Positions 35,535-45,300 of a stretch of DNA of 64,000 nucleotides are shown one piece after another. The DNA comes from Tribonema minus (lineage: Eukaryota > Sar > Xanthophyceae > Tribonematales > Tribonemataceae). Position 1 is the stretch's first letter; each line of letters opens with the position of its first letter. The stretch covers positions 186,001 to 250,000 of the forward strand of contig JAFCMP010000095.1 of NCBI GenBank assembly GCA_017506865.1, read 5' to 3'. The position numbers and the translations under genes are program-made. The notes beneath the pieces were generated by a model. That model had not been told where the DNA came from. It worked only from the letters and a program-made list of their open reading frames with translations, and did not search any database.

Positions 35535-38500
35535 GTGAGTCGCGGATCTGCCGAAAAATAGCTGCAGAAACTTCATGTTGGTGACTCAGTCTTTTGTCTC
35601 ACATTGACTCAAGACCAGAAGACCAGCTCTAGTTCCTTAGGGTCAATCACACGCAGTATGGGCAGTGCAGTGCAGTCAGCAAGTGTCCTGCGCTCAGGCA
35701 TGATGAACCCTCTAGGAAGGCCTTTTTTTGTTCTTGTCTGAACAATTTTCCATGGCAGCCGGATGGCATCCCAGCAGCAGCAGCAGCAGCAGCAGCAGCT
35801 AGGGTCTCAACCCAGACGCTCCTTCAGCTGAGCTACAGCATTAGCATCAGGGTAGCCCCAACATCAGAGCTTGGCATTCAACATATCAGAGCTTGGCATT
35901 CAACATCGTAGCTTGGGATCTAAATTCGGGGACGCCGTTCATCGAGTCAAGTGTACATGTTGGCACGCCGGCAGGCCCTGGGGAAGGGAGACAGCCTGCT
36001 AGTCCATAGCAGCAGCGTAAAAAAACTCGAGCAGCAGCAGCAGCTTTCTCGTGGCATCGCTGCCGCACCTGCCGCGCGATGTTGCTGCGGCCACAACGGG
36101 AGGCGCCTTGTGCCTTCAGTGCAGGAGAACCAACAAGGCCCAGACAGGCATATAAATGCCGCACGCAAGCATGTACTCTTTATTAATTCTCGCTCAGGGC
36201 GCGAAAAAGCCCAGATGAATGGCATCTAACTTGAAGCTTGCTGTACGGAATCTACACATGTCGTGTGACAGTCTGAAGGTGTCTCAGTGACAACCGCAAG
36301 CATGTACTTCGAAGTATTAGAAATAGCCCAAGTGAGATCGCCAACACTGGACCGCTGCCCTCCCTGAGTGCATTTGCGATCCATGTTCAGCTGTGACCCA
36401 TTCGCAGTACATGTTCAGCCGGGACCGCTTGTGCTTGTTTCTTGGAGTAAAAAACAAGCATTGCCCCACCCGCTGGCGAGGAGCTGCGGGCGTGCGACGG
36501 CGACGCGGCCAAACAAAAACTAGCAAAGAGAGAGCGTGTCAGTTGTTGATGCGATGCTGTGATGTAAAATTTGGAAGTACCGCCCGCCGCTCCCAAGAGT
36601 TGTCTCTCCGACTCAGCCGTAGCCTGGCTGCTGTGCCCGCGACAGCGCTGCACACCGCGGCCCACCTGCCACCAAGTTGATCTGGCACCGTTTTTGGAAG
36701 CTGGTGGGCCCTGCCGAACCGCAGATGCTCAACAGGGAGCTGCAGGAGCTGACGGCGGCAAGCGCAGTTGGCTGTCAACTCCCCAACCCTAACCCTCACT
36801 TCAGACGCTTGACAATGGGCTGATGGCGACGGGCGCCGTTTGCAGCGCCACCTGCGCCCTTCGCTCAGACGCTACCCCAACTCCAACCCTAACTTCAGAC
36901 ACTCAGTCGCTACCACAACCCTGACCTTAACTGTAGACGCTCAGCAAGGAGCAGCATCAGTTGATAGCAACGGGCGCAGTTGGCAACTAATTCCCCAACC
37001 CCTCGGCCTAACTTCAGACTCACAACAAGGAGCTGCTGGCAGGCAGCGCTGTGTTTGTAGCGTTCTCTGCGCCCTGCCTTCACGCGCTAGTATCCCAACC
37101 CTAACCCTAACTGCAGAGTCTCAACAAGGAGCTGCAGCAGTTGCCAGCGGCCTCTGTGCCCTTCATGCATATGCCTCGGTGCCCTTCAAGCGCCAAAACC
37201 CCAACCCCAGCCCTAACTGCGGACGCTAACACCCCTGCCCCAACACTAACTACAGACGCTCAACAAGGAGCTGCAGGAGCTGACAGCGGCGGGCACAGTT
37301 GCCAGCGGCACCTGAGCCCTTCCTACATGCGCCTCTGCGCCCTTCTTTCATACTCTAACACCCCAACCCCAGCCCTAACTGCAGACGCTAACATCCCAAC
37401 TCCAACACTTACTGGCAGACTCTCAACAAGGAGCTGCAGGAGCTGACGGCGGCGGGCGCGGCGGTCGTGGGCATCAGCCGCGAGCTGCCCTTCACCATGG
37501 CGGCGTGGGCGCAGAAGCTGGGGCTACAATTCCCGCTGCTCAGCGACTCGAACCTGAAGGTGCGCGCCCTGGCCCTAGGTCACCCTCACCAACCAAAGTA
37601 ACCCTAGCCAACCCTTGGTGGCAGCAGCATGACATTAGCAGTACGTGGAACATTGTGGCGCAGCAGCTGAAGCTGCAGCTCCCGCTGCTCAGCGACTCAA
37701 CCCTGAAGGTGCGCGCCCTAACCCTAGGCCTGATGCCAATTGAGCATTCAACTGCCCCCACGATGCGTACGCGACGAATCGCTTGAGGCAATTGGGGGGC
37801 AAGAGCTGGGACTCCAGGATGGGGTTCCCGCTACTAAGCGACTCAAACCTGAAGGTTCGTGCGTGCCCCAACCAACCCTAAGTAACTCTAGCCAACCATT
37901 TGTACCCCTAGCCACCCCAAAGTAACCCTAGCCAACCCTGACTGAGCATGAGCATGCCCGCACAACATTTGCAGTACTTGAAACCCTAACTCTAAGCTTG
38001 CTTTCACCACGCCCACGCGCCCATTGCCGCCTAGGGTTAGGGTTAGGGTTAGGGGTTAGGGGTTAGGGTTAGGGTTAGGGTTAGGGTTAGGGCATAATGT
38101 CGCCATCCGCATGCCAGCGGCAAACCTCATCTGGCGTGCGCACGCTCGCACCACACTGTCAGGTCACGCAGCAGCACGTTTGCACTGTTGACCTGGGCGC
38201 ACCGTGATCAACACCTGTATGCCGAACTTCAAGTTACATTTGCACGCGTGCTCAATACGGTCGCACACAGCGCCCGGTGCGCTGCTGTAGTCATCTCGTG
38301 GCGATCCCATGCTGCGCGTGCGCGCGCATGCAGTGCAGGTCGCGGGGCAGTAGACCATCACCGTCGCCCTCGGCGCCATTGATCTCACCGCGCGCACGCG
38401 CGCCACGTACTTCAAGTGTGAAGTTGCCAACGCTCCAGGGGTGGTCTTTCCACACAGCGCCGCAGACCTGCGAGTCAGCACACACACTCATGTCCGCGCA

Positions 38501-40279
38501 CGGCTCTCGACACGCTGGTATCACGTCACAACCACATGCTGCATGTGCACTGCAGGTGGGCGCAGCAGTGCGTCGGCACCGTCGACATCGGCGCCATGAT
38601 CGACGCGCGCGCGCACGCGCGGCTTCGCGGCAGCACCTCGCGTTAGCACACACGCACACACCTGGTGTGGGTTTCTCTGCGCTCTTCACCTCATGGCACC
38701 AAGCACATCCTGCACGCTCGTGACCAATGACGCAGGCGGCGCAGCAGTACGTCGGCAGTGCCGACTCGGCACCGTGGACCTCGGTGCGATGATCAACGCG
38801 CGCACGCCGCACACACATGTACTCGATATCATGATGCTCTCGGCAATCACACCCATCTGCGCTTGCGCACATGTACACACTGCGACGCAGGTTGCGCGGC
38901 AGTACGGCGGCACCGTGGACCTCGGCGCGATGATCGACGCGCGCACGCAAGTCTGGTTGCAAGCATACATCGGAAGTACTCAATTGGGCCAGACTGCTCT
39001 CGCCTTCCGCCCGTCGCCTCACGGCATTCCCTCCTACGCATGCGCACGCGTACACACACTGCGACGCAGGTGGCGCAGCAGTACGTCGGCACCGTGGACC
39101 TAGGCGCGATGACCGACGCGCGCATGCACACTTTCGGATTAGCACACACACATGCACAAACACACACACACACACACACACACAATGGATGTGGCTTTCC
39201 CCATGCTTGTCACCTCATGCCAACAATTCCATTCTGCAGGTGGCGCAGCAGTACGTCGGCACTGTAGACCTAGGCGCGATGATCGACGCGCACATGCACA
39301 CTTTCGGATTAGCACACACACATGCACAAACACACACACACACACACGATGGATGTGGCTTTCTCCGTGCTTGTCACCTCATGCCAACAATTCCATTCTG
39401 CAGGTGGCGCAGCAGTACGTCGGCACTGTCGACCTCGGCGCGATGATCGACGCGCGCACGCGCATATACTCGATATCATAATGCTCTTGGCAATCACACC
39501 CATCTGCGCTCTTCACCTCATGGCAACCACTTGCTGCACATGCGCAGGTGGCGCAGCAGTACGTCGGAACCGTGGACCTCGGCGCGATGATCGACGCGCG
39601 CACGCGCACGCGCGGCCTCGCGGGCTACCTCTCCTCCAACCGCACACACCTAATGCGGCTTTCTCTACGCGGCTGACGACCACATGCTGCACGTGTACAT
39701 GTCGCAATGCAGGTGGCGCAGCAGTACGTCGGCACCGTGGACCTCGGCGCCATGATCGACGCGCGCACGCGCACGCGCGGTCTCGCGGGCTACCACTCCT
39801 CCAACCGCACACACCTAATGTGGTTTTCTCTACGCTTTTCACCTCATGACAACCACCTGCTATACGCGTACGCCACAGGTGGCGCAGCAGTACGTCGGCA
39901 CCGTCAACCTGGGCGCGATGATCGACGTGCGCACGCGCACGCGCGGCCTCGCGGGCTACCACTCCTCCAACCGCACACACCTAATATGGCTTTCTCTACG
40001 CTATGACAACCACATGCTGCACGTGTACATGTCGCAATGCAGGTGGCGCAGCAGTACGTCGGAACCGTGGACCTCGGCGCGATGATCGACGCGCGCACGC
40101 GCACGCGCGGCCTCGCGGGCTACCTCTCCTCCAACCGCGGCGTCGTCGTCGTGGACGAGCGCGGCATGGTCATCTACAAGTATGTGAGCACTGACACACA
40201 GGGCGCGCCCGATCCCGGCGTGCTGCCAGATCTGGGTCCCGTCAAAGAGGCGGTGCTGGGGGCGCGCGCCAAGCTATAG
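35361..40279 (+). CDS. Gene 2: peroxiredoxin (AhpC/TSA type), 3 exons
   Basis: Thiol peroxidase reducing hydrogen and organic peroxides. Exons 35361-35534, 37419-37559 and 40043-40279 join in phase to 183 residues, the usual length for a small peroxiredoxin. IGALRVGDRAPCCTLP opens the fold; VLAFFPAAFSGGP (38-49) is the active-site loop strand; AAVVGIS, FPLLSD and GVVVVDERGMVIYKYV are family landmarks. The peroxidatic Cys is unusual: the position after the AAFSGG loop is Pro49, and Cys53 and Cys55 (GCECQM) follow four residues later than in common members. No targeting sequence is seen from this ATG, so a cytosolic protein is likely unless a leader exon exists. Introns are large and full of copies of exons 2 and 3. 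Confidence 0.85.
35535..36163. repeat. Gene 2 intron 1, CAG microsatellite
   Basis: About ten CAG units at 35771-35799;  otherwise no structure that I recognise apart from short repeats of AGAGCTTGGCATTCAACAT near 35870-35905. Confidence 0.6.
36164..36308 (+). mobile_element. Dispersed 110-base element with exact 14-base flanking repeats
   Basis: The body (about 36178-36294) contains GCTCAGGGCGCGAAAAAGCC with a GGGC/GCCC hairpin, then CAGATGAATGG, TTGAAGCTTGCTGTACGGAA and GTCTGAAGGTGTCTCAG. It is flanked by identical CGCAAGCATGTACT repeats (36164-36177 and 36295-36308), which look like a target-site duplication. Other copies: 27091-27205 and 61560-61672 (plus), 14553-14660 and 49908-50016 (minus), with fragments near 8870, 19130 and 27530. 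No coding capacity; a non-autonomous, introner-like element is inferred. Confidence 0.7.
36715..37315 (+). repeat. Acceptor-edge copies of gene 2 exon 2
   Basis: Five copies of the word CTCAACAAGGAGCTGCAGGA and neighbours near 36725, 36937, 37018, 37112 and 37256, each preceded by a CAG acceptor. CCCTAA-type words lie between. The last is nearly identical over 50 bases. Confidence 0.85.
37419..37559 (+). CDS. Gene 2 exon 2
   Basis: Acceptor TGGCAG, donor CTGAAG|GTGCGC, 47 codons: TLNKELQELTAAGAAVVGIS, then FPLLSDSNLK at the end. Confidence 0.9.
37655..37860 (+). repeat. Donor-edge copies of gene 2 exon 2
   Basis: Two copies of the CTCAGCGACTC-x-CCTGAAG|GT edge, about 37660-37712 and 37800-37858. 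Confidence 0.85.
38030..38096 (+). repeat. Telomere-like TTAGGG block
   Basis: Ten or eleven consecutive TTAGGG or TTAGGGG units, the longest run in the window, inside gene 2 intron 2. Confidence 0.95.
38155..40042 (+). repeat. Acceptor-edge array of gene 2 exon 3, about 165-base period
   Basis: Eleven copies of the exon 3 start precede the real one. Acceptor edges lie at 38556, 38736, 38891, 39070, 39240, 39404, 39548, 39713, 39879 and then the functional 40043 (spacings 180, 155, 179, 170, 164, 144, 165, 166, 164). Two more decayed copies start near 38163 and 38338. The three nearest keep about 95 exon bases and break off at the same point. CA microsatellites occur at 39155-39184 and 39326-39347. 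Confidence 0.95.
40043..40279 (+). CDS. Gene 2 exon 3 (C-terminal)
   Basis: Acceptor ATGCAG, ends TAG. VAQQYVGTVDLGAMIDARTR begins it; GVVVVDERGMVIYKYV is the late beta strand and turn; it ends VLGARAKL. Confidence 0.9.
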   Translation: MAQQYVGTVDLGAMIDARTRTRGLAGYLSSNRGVVVVDERGMVIYKYVSTDTQGAPDPGVLPDLGPVKEAVLGARAKL

Positions 40280-40640
40280 CGCGCTCTTTACTTCAAATCT
40301 GAAGTATGTATGCTTCCGGGAGGGGTTCATATTTATGAAAACATTTTGTGGGTGCCTTAGGATCATGGCGGGTGTTTGCATTCCGGTGTTTTGCATTCTG
40401 GCGTGCTGCCTGATCTGGGCCCCGTCTAAGAGGCGGGGGTGGGGGGCGCGCCAAGCTCTAGCGATTTACTTCAAAGCTGAAGTATGTATGTCCCCGGGAG
40501 GGTTCATATTTTATGAATACATTCATGCATGTTTTAGGATCATGGCGGGTCTTTGCATTCCGATGTTCGCATTCCGGCGTCTGGGCCCCGTCAAAGAGGC
40601 AGTGCTGGGGGCACGCGCCTCTAGCGATTTACTTCAAATT
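40280..40640 (+). repeat. Copies of the gene 2 C-terminal end after its stop
   Basis: Two tandem copies (about 40395-40465 and 40565-40630) of the last 60-70 coding bases and the TAG follow the real stop. Each is followed by an inverted repeat TACTTC-N6-GAAGTA (40289-40306 and equivalents). Confidence 0.85.
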
Positions 40641-41980
40641 TGAAGTATATTTGCCGGCCGGCGGCATTACGCAGATACCCCCCCCCCCCCTACTCCGGAG
40701 GGTTCATTGTTCGTGTATTAAGGTGGAGGCCGGAGTTTTGCCCCATTATTGCGGCCAAGCTGAGGAGCATTCGCCTAATTGTAGCGATGTTGCTGTAGCA
40801 TACATGCAGGGTGTGCTGCAATACCGGATCCGCCCCACTTCCCCCCTCTCCCCTCGTCTAGTGGGGATCGACATTCGTGTGCAAGAAGGGTAGCGGGTTA
40901 TTGTGCACTAGTAGCACACGGGCAGCCCCCCCAGTTCATTGCAGCTCTTTTGGGCAGTAGAGGCGACAAGCTGCGCCACTCAGGGTTCTAAAATGTTGCA
41001 GCATGTGTAAATGCGCCGGCAATCGCAAGTGTGCTCTCTGCTCCATGGTTTCAAGAATGGAAGGCAGTGTTTTTTACTGCTGCGACGGCGCTTGACACCT
41101 CTTACAGGCTTGAGCTGCCACCTCTCTCAACTGTTGAATGCCTCAAACTTTCCATCTGTTGCATTTGGCTGCCTCTGCTCCCAATCGATGTTTTTCATCT
41201 TGTGAACCTATGCACCTTGTTTTCAAGGCAACACCACCCATGTGCATGCCAGCAACAGCACCCCAATGCTGACAACACGTGTGCACATGAATCTTGCCAA
41301 CTCGGAGACACTCAGAGCCTGTGTGCACCGACAGGAAAGATATGAGTGTTCGGGTCACGGAGACAGTAAACAAGCTGCTGGCGTGGTCATGATGGCTCAG
41401 AGATATTGCTGATACTCCATAAAAGGTGTGCTGGCTGATGCAGAGTGGTTCTTCTGCAAAACCGCTCGTTTTGGTACTGCCTTTGCTGATGAGTTTAGGG
41501 GACGCCTTGCTGGTGCGATACATGCAGAGGCTGTTGCGGGCTGATGTGAACAAGCTGTTGTGCAGCCTTACAGCAGTTTGCGGTCTATGCACTGGCAGTT
41601 CACGTGCGTGGCAAACCCAGCATGCGAAGGCGGTGCACAAGGTGCTGTCCTGCACCTGACAGGAATACAACCAAGGTCAATAGACCGATTGAATGTTGCG
41701 TGTGCTCTTCTCGTCCTGCTTTGTCTGTGAGCGCCTCCTGTGTAGCCCACCTCTGTCCTGTGCCTCTCTCCTTCATGCCAACTGCAACTGGCAACTTTTT
41801 AAATGGAGTTCACTTCACCAAGCGAGGCGCATCAAGGTGAGACTCACGACAGGCAGCGGGGGGGGGGAAGCGCCGTAAGAAAGTGCTAGCAGCGGCAGCA
41901 GCACGCCCTCACGATCGCATGTGAGGCAGGCAGCCTCTTTGCGGCAGCCCCGGTAGTGCAACCATACAAATCTTGCTAAC
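40641..41980. other. Region between gene 2 and gene 3
   Basis: A C run at 40679-40690. From 41000 to 41670 several frames are open on both strands (plus 41031-41345 and 41426-41659, minus 41143-41670), some hydrophobic, but no family motif or consistent splice pattern was found. It must hold the gene 3 promoter. Confidence 0.4.
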
Positions 41981-42301
41981 ATGAGCCTCCTGGCTTTTGC
42001 GCGCGTTGCCACGGCACCGCGCCTCATCGCAGCGGCGGGAGGGAGCAGCAGCATGAGGGGGCTCTCTGGATCTGTCACGGTTGCGCTGGGCGTGATGGCC
42101 AGCGGGACCAGCGCCTTCACGGGCGCCCCCGTGCGCGCCCTGCACCGCAGCAGCGCGGCCAGGTTCGCCTCCGCCAGGCGGGTGCTGGCGATGAGCGATG
42201 TGTCTCTGGTGCCTAAGGGGGCGGTGGACACGCAGGAGTACAGGGTCTTCTTTAACGACAAGGGCAAGGACATCTCCCCTTGGCACGATATCCCCCTCAA
42301 G
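41981..42301 (+). CDS. Gene 3 exon 1 (bipartite plastid presequence)
   Basis: ATG at 41981, donor CTCAAG|GTGAGG, 107 codons. A second Met (residue 25) starts a shorter, equally good signal peptide. The mature part begins near [20 protein letters not shown]. Confidence 0.9.
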
Positions 42302-45300
42302 GTGAGGCAGGCTGCATGCTGCTGACGCACTTACCAGTAGTGGTTGAGGAACTGCATCTGTGTGCCCTCGCGGAACAGGTGCTTGCGTTTGTGAGAGCTT
42401 TGTGGCATCGCCATCTGGTGCTGCAACGCTGAGGTTCAAGGCTTTACGGAGCGCAGTCCAGGCATGGTGATTTTGCATATATGTAGCGCGGGATTTGCAG
42501 CGGCCAGAAAGCCACGTTCAGCTGTGGTGCAGGACCATATGTGAATGATCTTTGGCATTTTCATAATGTCAGCAGTTGTGGCTTTGCAGACCTACAACCA
42601 GCCGCCTTTTCGAGTAATGTAAAAAAAAAAACCTGCACTCAACGGAGTTTGAGTGCGGAGCTGAGCTTTCTTTCCCAACAACAAAATGTAGAACTCCACT
42701 CTTCACAATGGCGCTCTCGGCAAGCATAGCTCCTCGTCTGGCAGCCAGGAGCATCTGGATCTGCAGCTTGCGCTACTTTGGCCGTTCATGTAAGCTTTCC
42801 AGCGGCATTGTGCGAGCAAGCAGCTGCCGCCCTTGTGGCCTGAAAGCGGCATGCACGTAGACAGACATAGGCAATGCTCACCACTGTCATGCCCAGTGCC
42901 ACAAAGGTAATCAGAACGCCGTGTCGCTTCAGGGTATTTTGCAGCGTTTTGGTGTTGTGACAATAGGCCGCGCGAACGGATCTGCCCGCGCTGGCATCAG
43001 CGCAGCCCCGCCGCGCACAGAGGCGGCGCCAATCCGCCTTGCGTCTTCGATGCGTCGCTCTGCGAGAGCGCTGCGTCGTGGTGCAGCAGCTTCTTGCCAG
43101 GGGATGCACTTCAACCAGGTTGAGACAGAACTGCTGCTGTGAGCGCGTTCAGGGTTAGGTCAGGTGTAACGGCGTGGGTCTTGTTGGTCATGCTTCAGAG
43201 CTAACGGCGAGCGAGGGACACTTCAACTTCAACTCTGTAAAGCTCAGACTAGGGGACGGCAGAGAAGGGCATGGGGGTGCAGGGTCACGGGTCAGGGCTA
43301 GGGTCAGGATTAGGGTTAGGGTCAGGGGTAGGGTTACGGTTAGGTCTGTGGTAGCAGCGGCGATTCAATTCTTGCCAAGATGCCGATCGGAAATGTGAAC
43401 GACGCGCATTCACAGCAGCCATCAACGCAATGAGCTCAGCCAGCCATGCTGAGTGTGCATACCCTGTGCGCAAAGCACGCCCACGTACCTCATGCTGAGT
43501 GCGCGGCAATGTGCAGCGCGGCTCACCGCTGCATACCCTGTGCGCAAAGCATACCTACGTACCTCAAGCATGGTCCTGAGCAGCTCCCATTAAGCGCTGT
43601 CGCGTGACGGCAGTACAAAGCGGAAACCACAAAGGCGGCAGCATCAGAGTGTACTTCTTGTGTACTCTTGTGGGCTTGAGCGTGTACTGTGAAGGCAGCC
43701 GCAGACGGCAGTACACAGCAAAACCAAAGGCGGCAACGTCGGAGTGTACTCACTGTGTACTCTCGCGTGTTCAAGCGTGTACTGTGAAGGCAGCAACAGC
43801 TGATCATCACCACTGCGAACCCGGGTGCTGTGCAAGCGCAGCTTGCTATTGCACTCCGGTGGCACATGCGTTACTGGTCACGCCTATGATATACTTCTTG
43901 AAGTATTCAATGATTCATTGATATCTAGCATGCCGTGTGCTGTGCGACAAGCACCGGCTGAGCGCTGGCGCACACCCCGATTCGTCACCAACAATGCTCA
44001 CGTACTGCCACTTCAAAGTAGTCTCGTTAACATCATACACATCAACAAGTGATACATCAGACTCTGCGTGCGCATGGCAGCAGGCGTAGCCAAGCTCCTC
44101 CACTTCTGAGTGAGCACTGACCAATAGCAAACAAAACGCTCCGCAGAGCGGACGCGCCCTGTACACAGTTGATGTGCATGTGAGATGCCCAAGTTGAAGA
44201 TCAGAAGCATCAATCACCATATGTGCACACATAAATCAGTTGTACATGTCAAAGTATGCCCGCACGGGGATTGCAGACCTGTCATGTATACACATGAGTC
44301 AGTCTCTATATACACTTTCACGTATGGCCGCACGGGGATTGCAGGCCTGCACTTCTTGAAGTACAGCTTTGCATTCGAGGTCTTCGATTGTATTCTCAAA
44401 GTGCCAATATCAATGAAGGCACTCATGCATCACACTTGACATGTGAAAGCAGGCGTTTACGCACCTCGTCGCCGAGCGCTGACACATTTTTTTTCCAATG
44501 GCAGCGCTCCGCAGGGCGCGGGCGGCCTGTACAGCTCGGTGCGCAAGCGCTACCCATCTGTAGCTTTGAAGTGTTCGCATCGCCATAGACGCAGTGCAAC
44601 TAGTCCATATCTTTGCACAGTGTACGCACTAGGGTGCCCGTTGCAGAGCGCGCCACATCGCGTGCCCCCGCCCAGCGCTAGTGTGGTGGCAACGCTCCGT
44701 CGGGCGAGGGCCACCTGTGCGACATTTCTCGGGGGCGATGCCCCCAGTTTGAAGTTCAGAAGCGCCATCACCGCACCCACGCACATCAGACTCTGTACGT
44801 GGCCGGTGCACATCTCTAACCCTAACCCTAACCTTAACCCTAACCCGAGGTCCCCGACCGTAACTCAGTACTGCCATGTTCAGCGTACAGTACTCATACA
44901 CAACACGCTTTGAAGTGCCACACATAAGAAGCGGGAACGCAGGCGTCTGCAGGCCTCGTCTCCGATCGTCTCTGAGCACTGACGCGCGCCTGTTTGCGAT
45001 GGCAACGCTCCGCAGGGCGAGGGCGAGCTGTACAACTTTGTGTGCGAGATCCCCAAGTTCACCAAGGCCAAGATGGAGATTGCGACCAAGGAGCCCCACA
45101 ACCCCATCGCGCAGGACATCAAGAAGGGCGCGCTGCGCTTCTACCACGGCCCCATCTTCTGGAACTACGGGTGCGTCACCACACATGTGCACTTCAATCT
45201 TGAAGTTGTGTAGATGGTCGCGCTGGCGTCTACTACGGCCTCATCTTCTGGAACTACGGGTGCGTCACCACTTGCATGTTGAAGTTGTGTTGAATGGTAC

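Noticed and set aside
38030-38096. A true telomere or chromosome end
   Set aside because: It lies inside an intron of a gene that reads intact across it, and both polarities occur along the window.
38155-40042. Regular array resembling CRISPR
   Set aside because: Repeat units contain coding sequence of the next exon and spacers are related to each other; the genome is eukaryotic.
38155-40042. Mutually exclusive alternative exons
   Set aside because: The copies hold only one edge of the exon and run into shared intron sequence without an in-phase donor, so they cannot replace the exon.
41143-41670. 175-codon minus-strand open frame and hydrophobic plus-strand frames at 41031-41345 and 41426-41659
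   Set aside because: They exclude each other, and none shows a family motif or fits a splice pattern.
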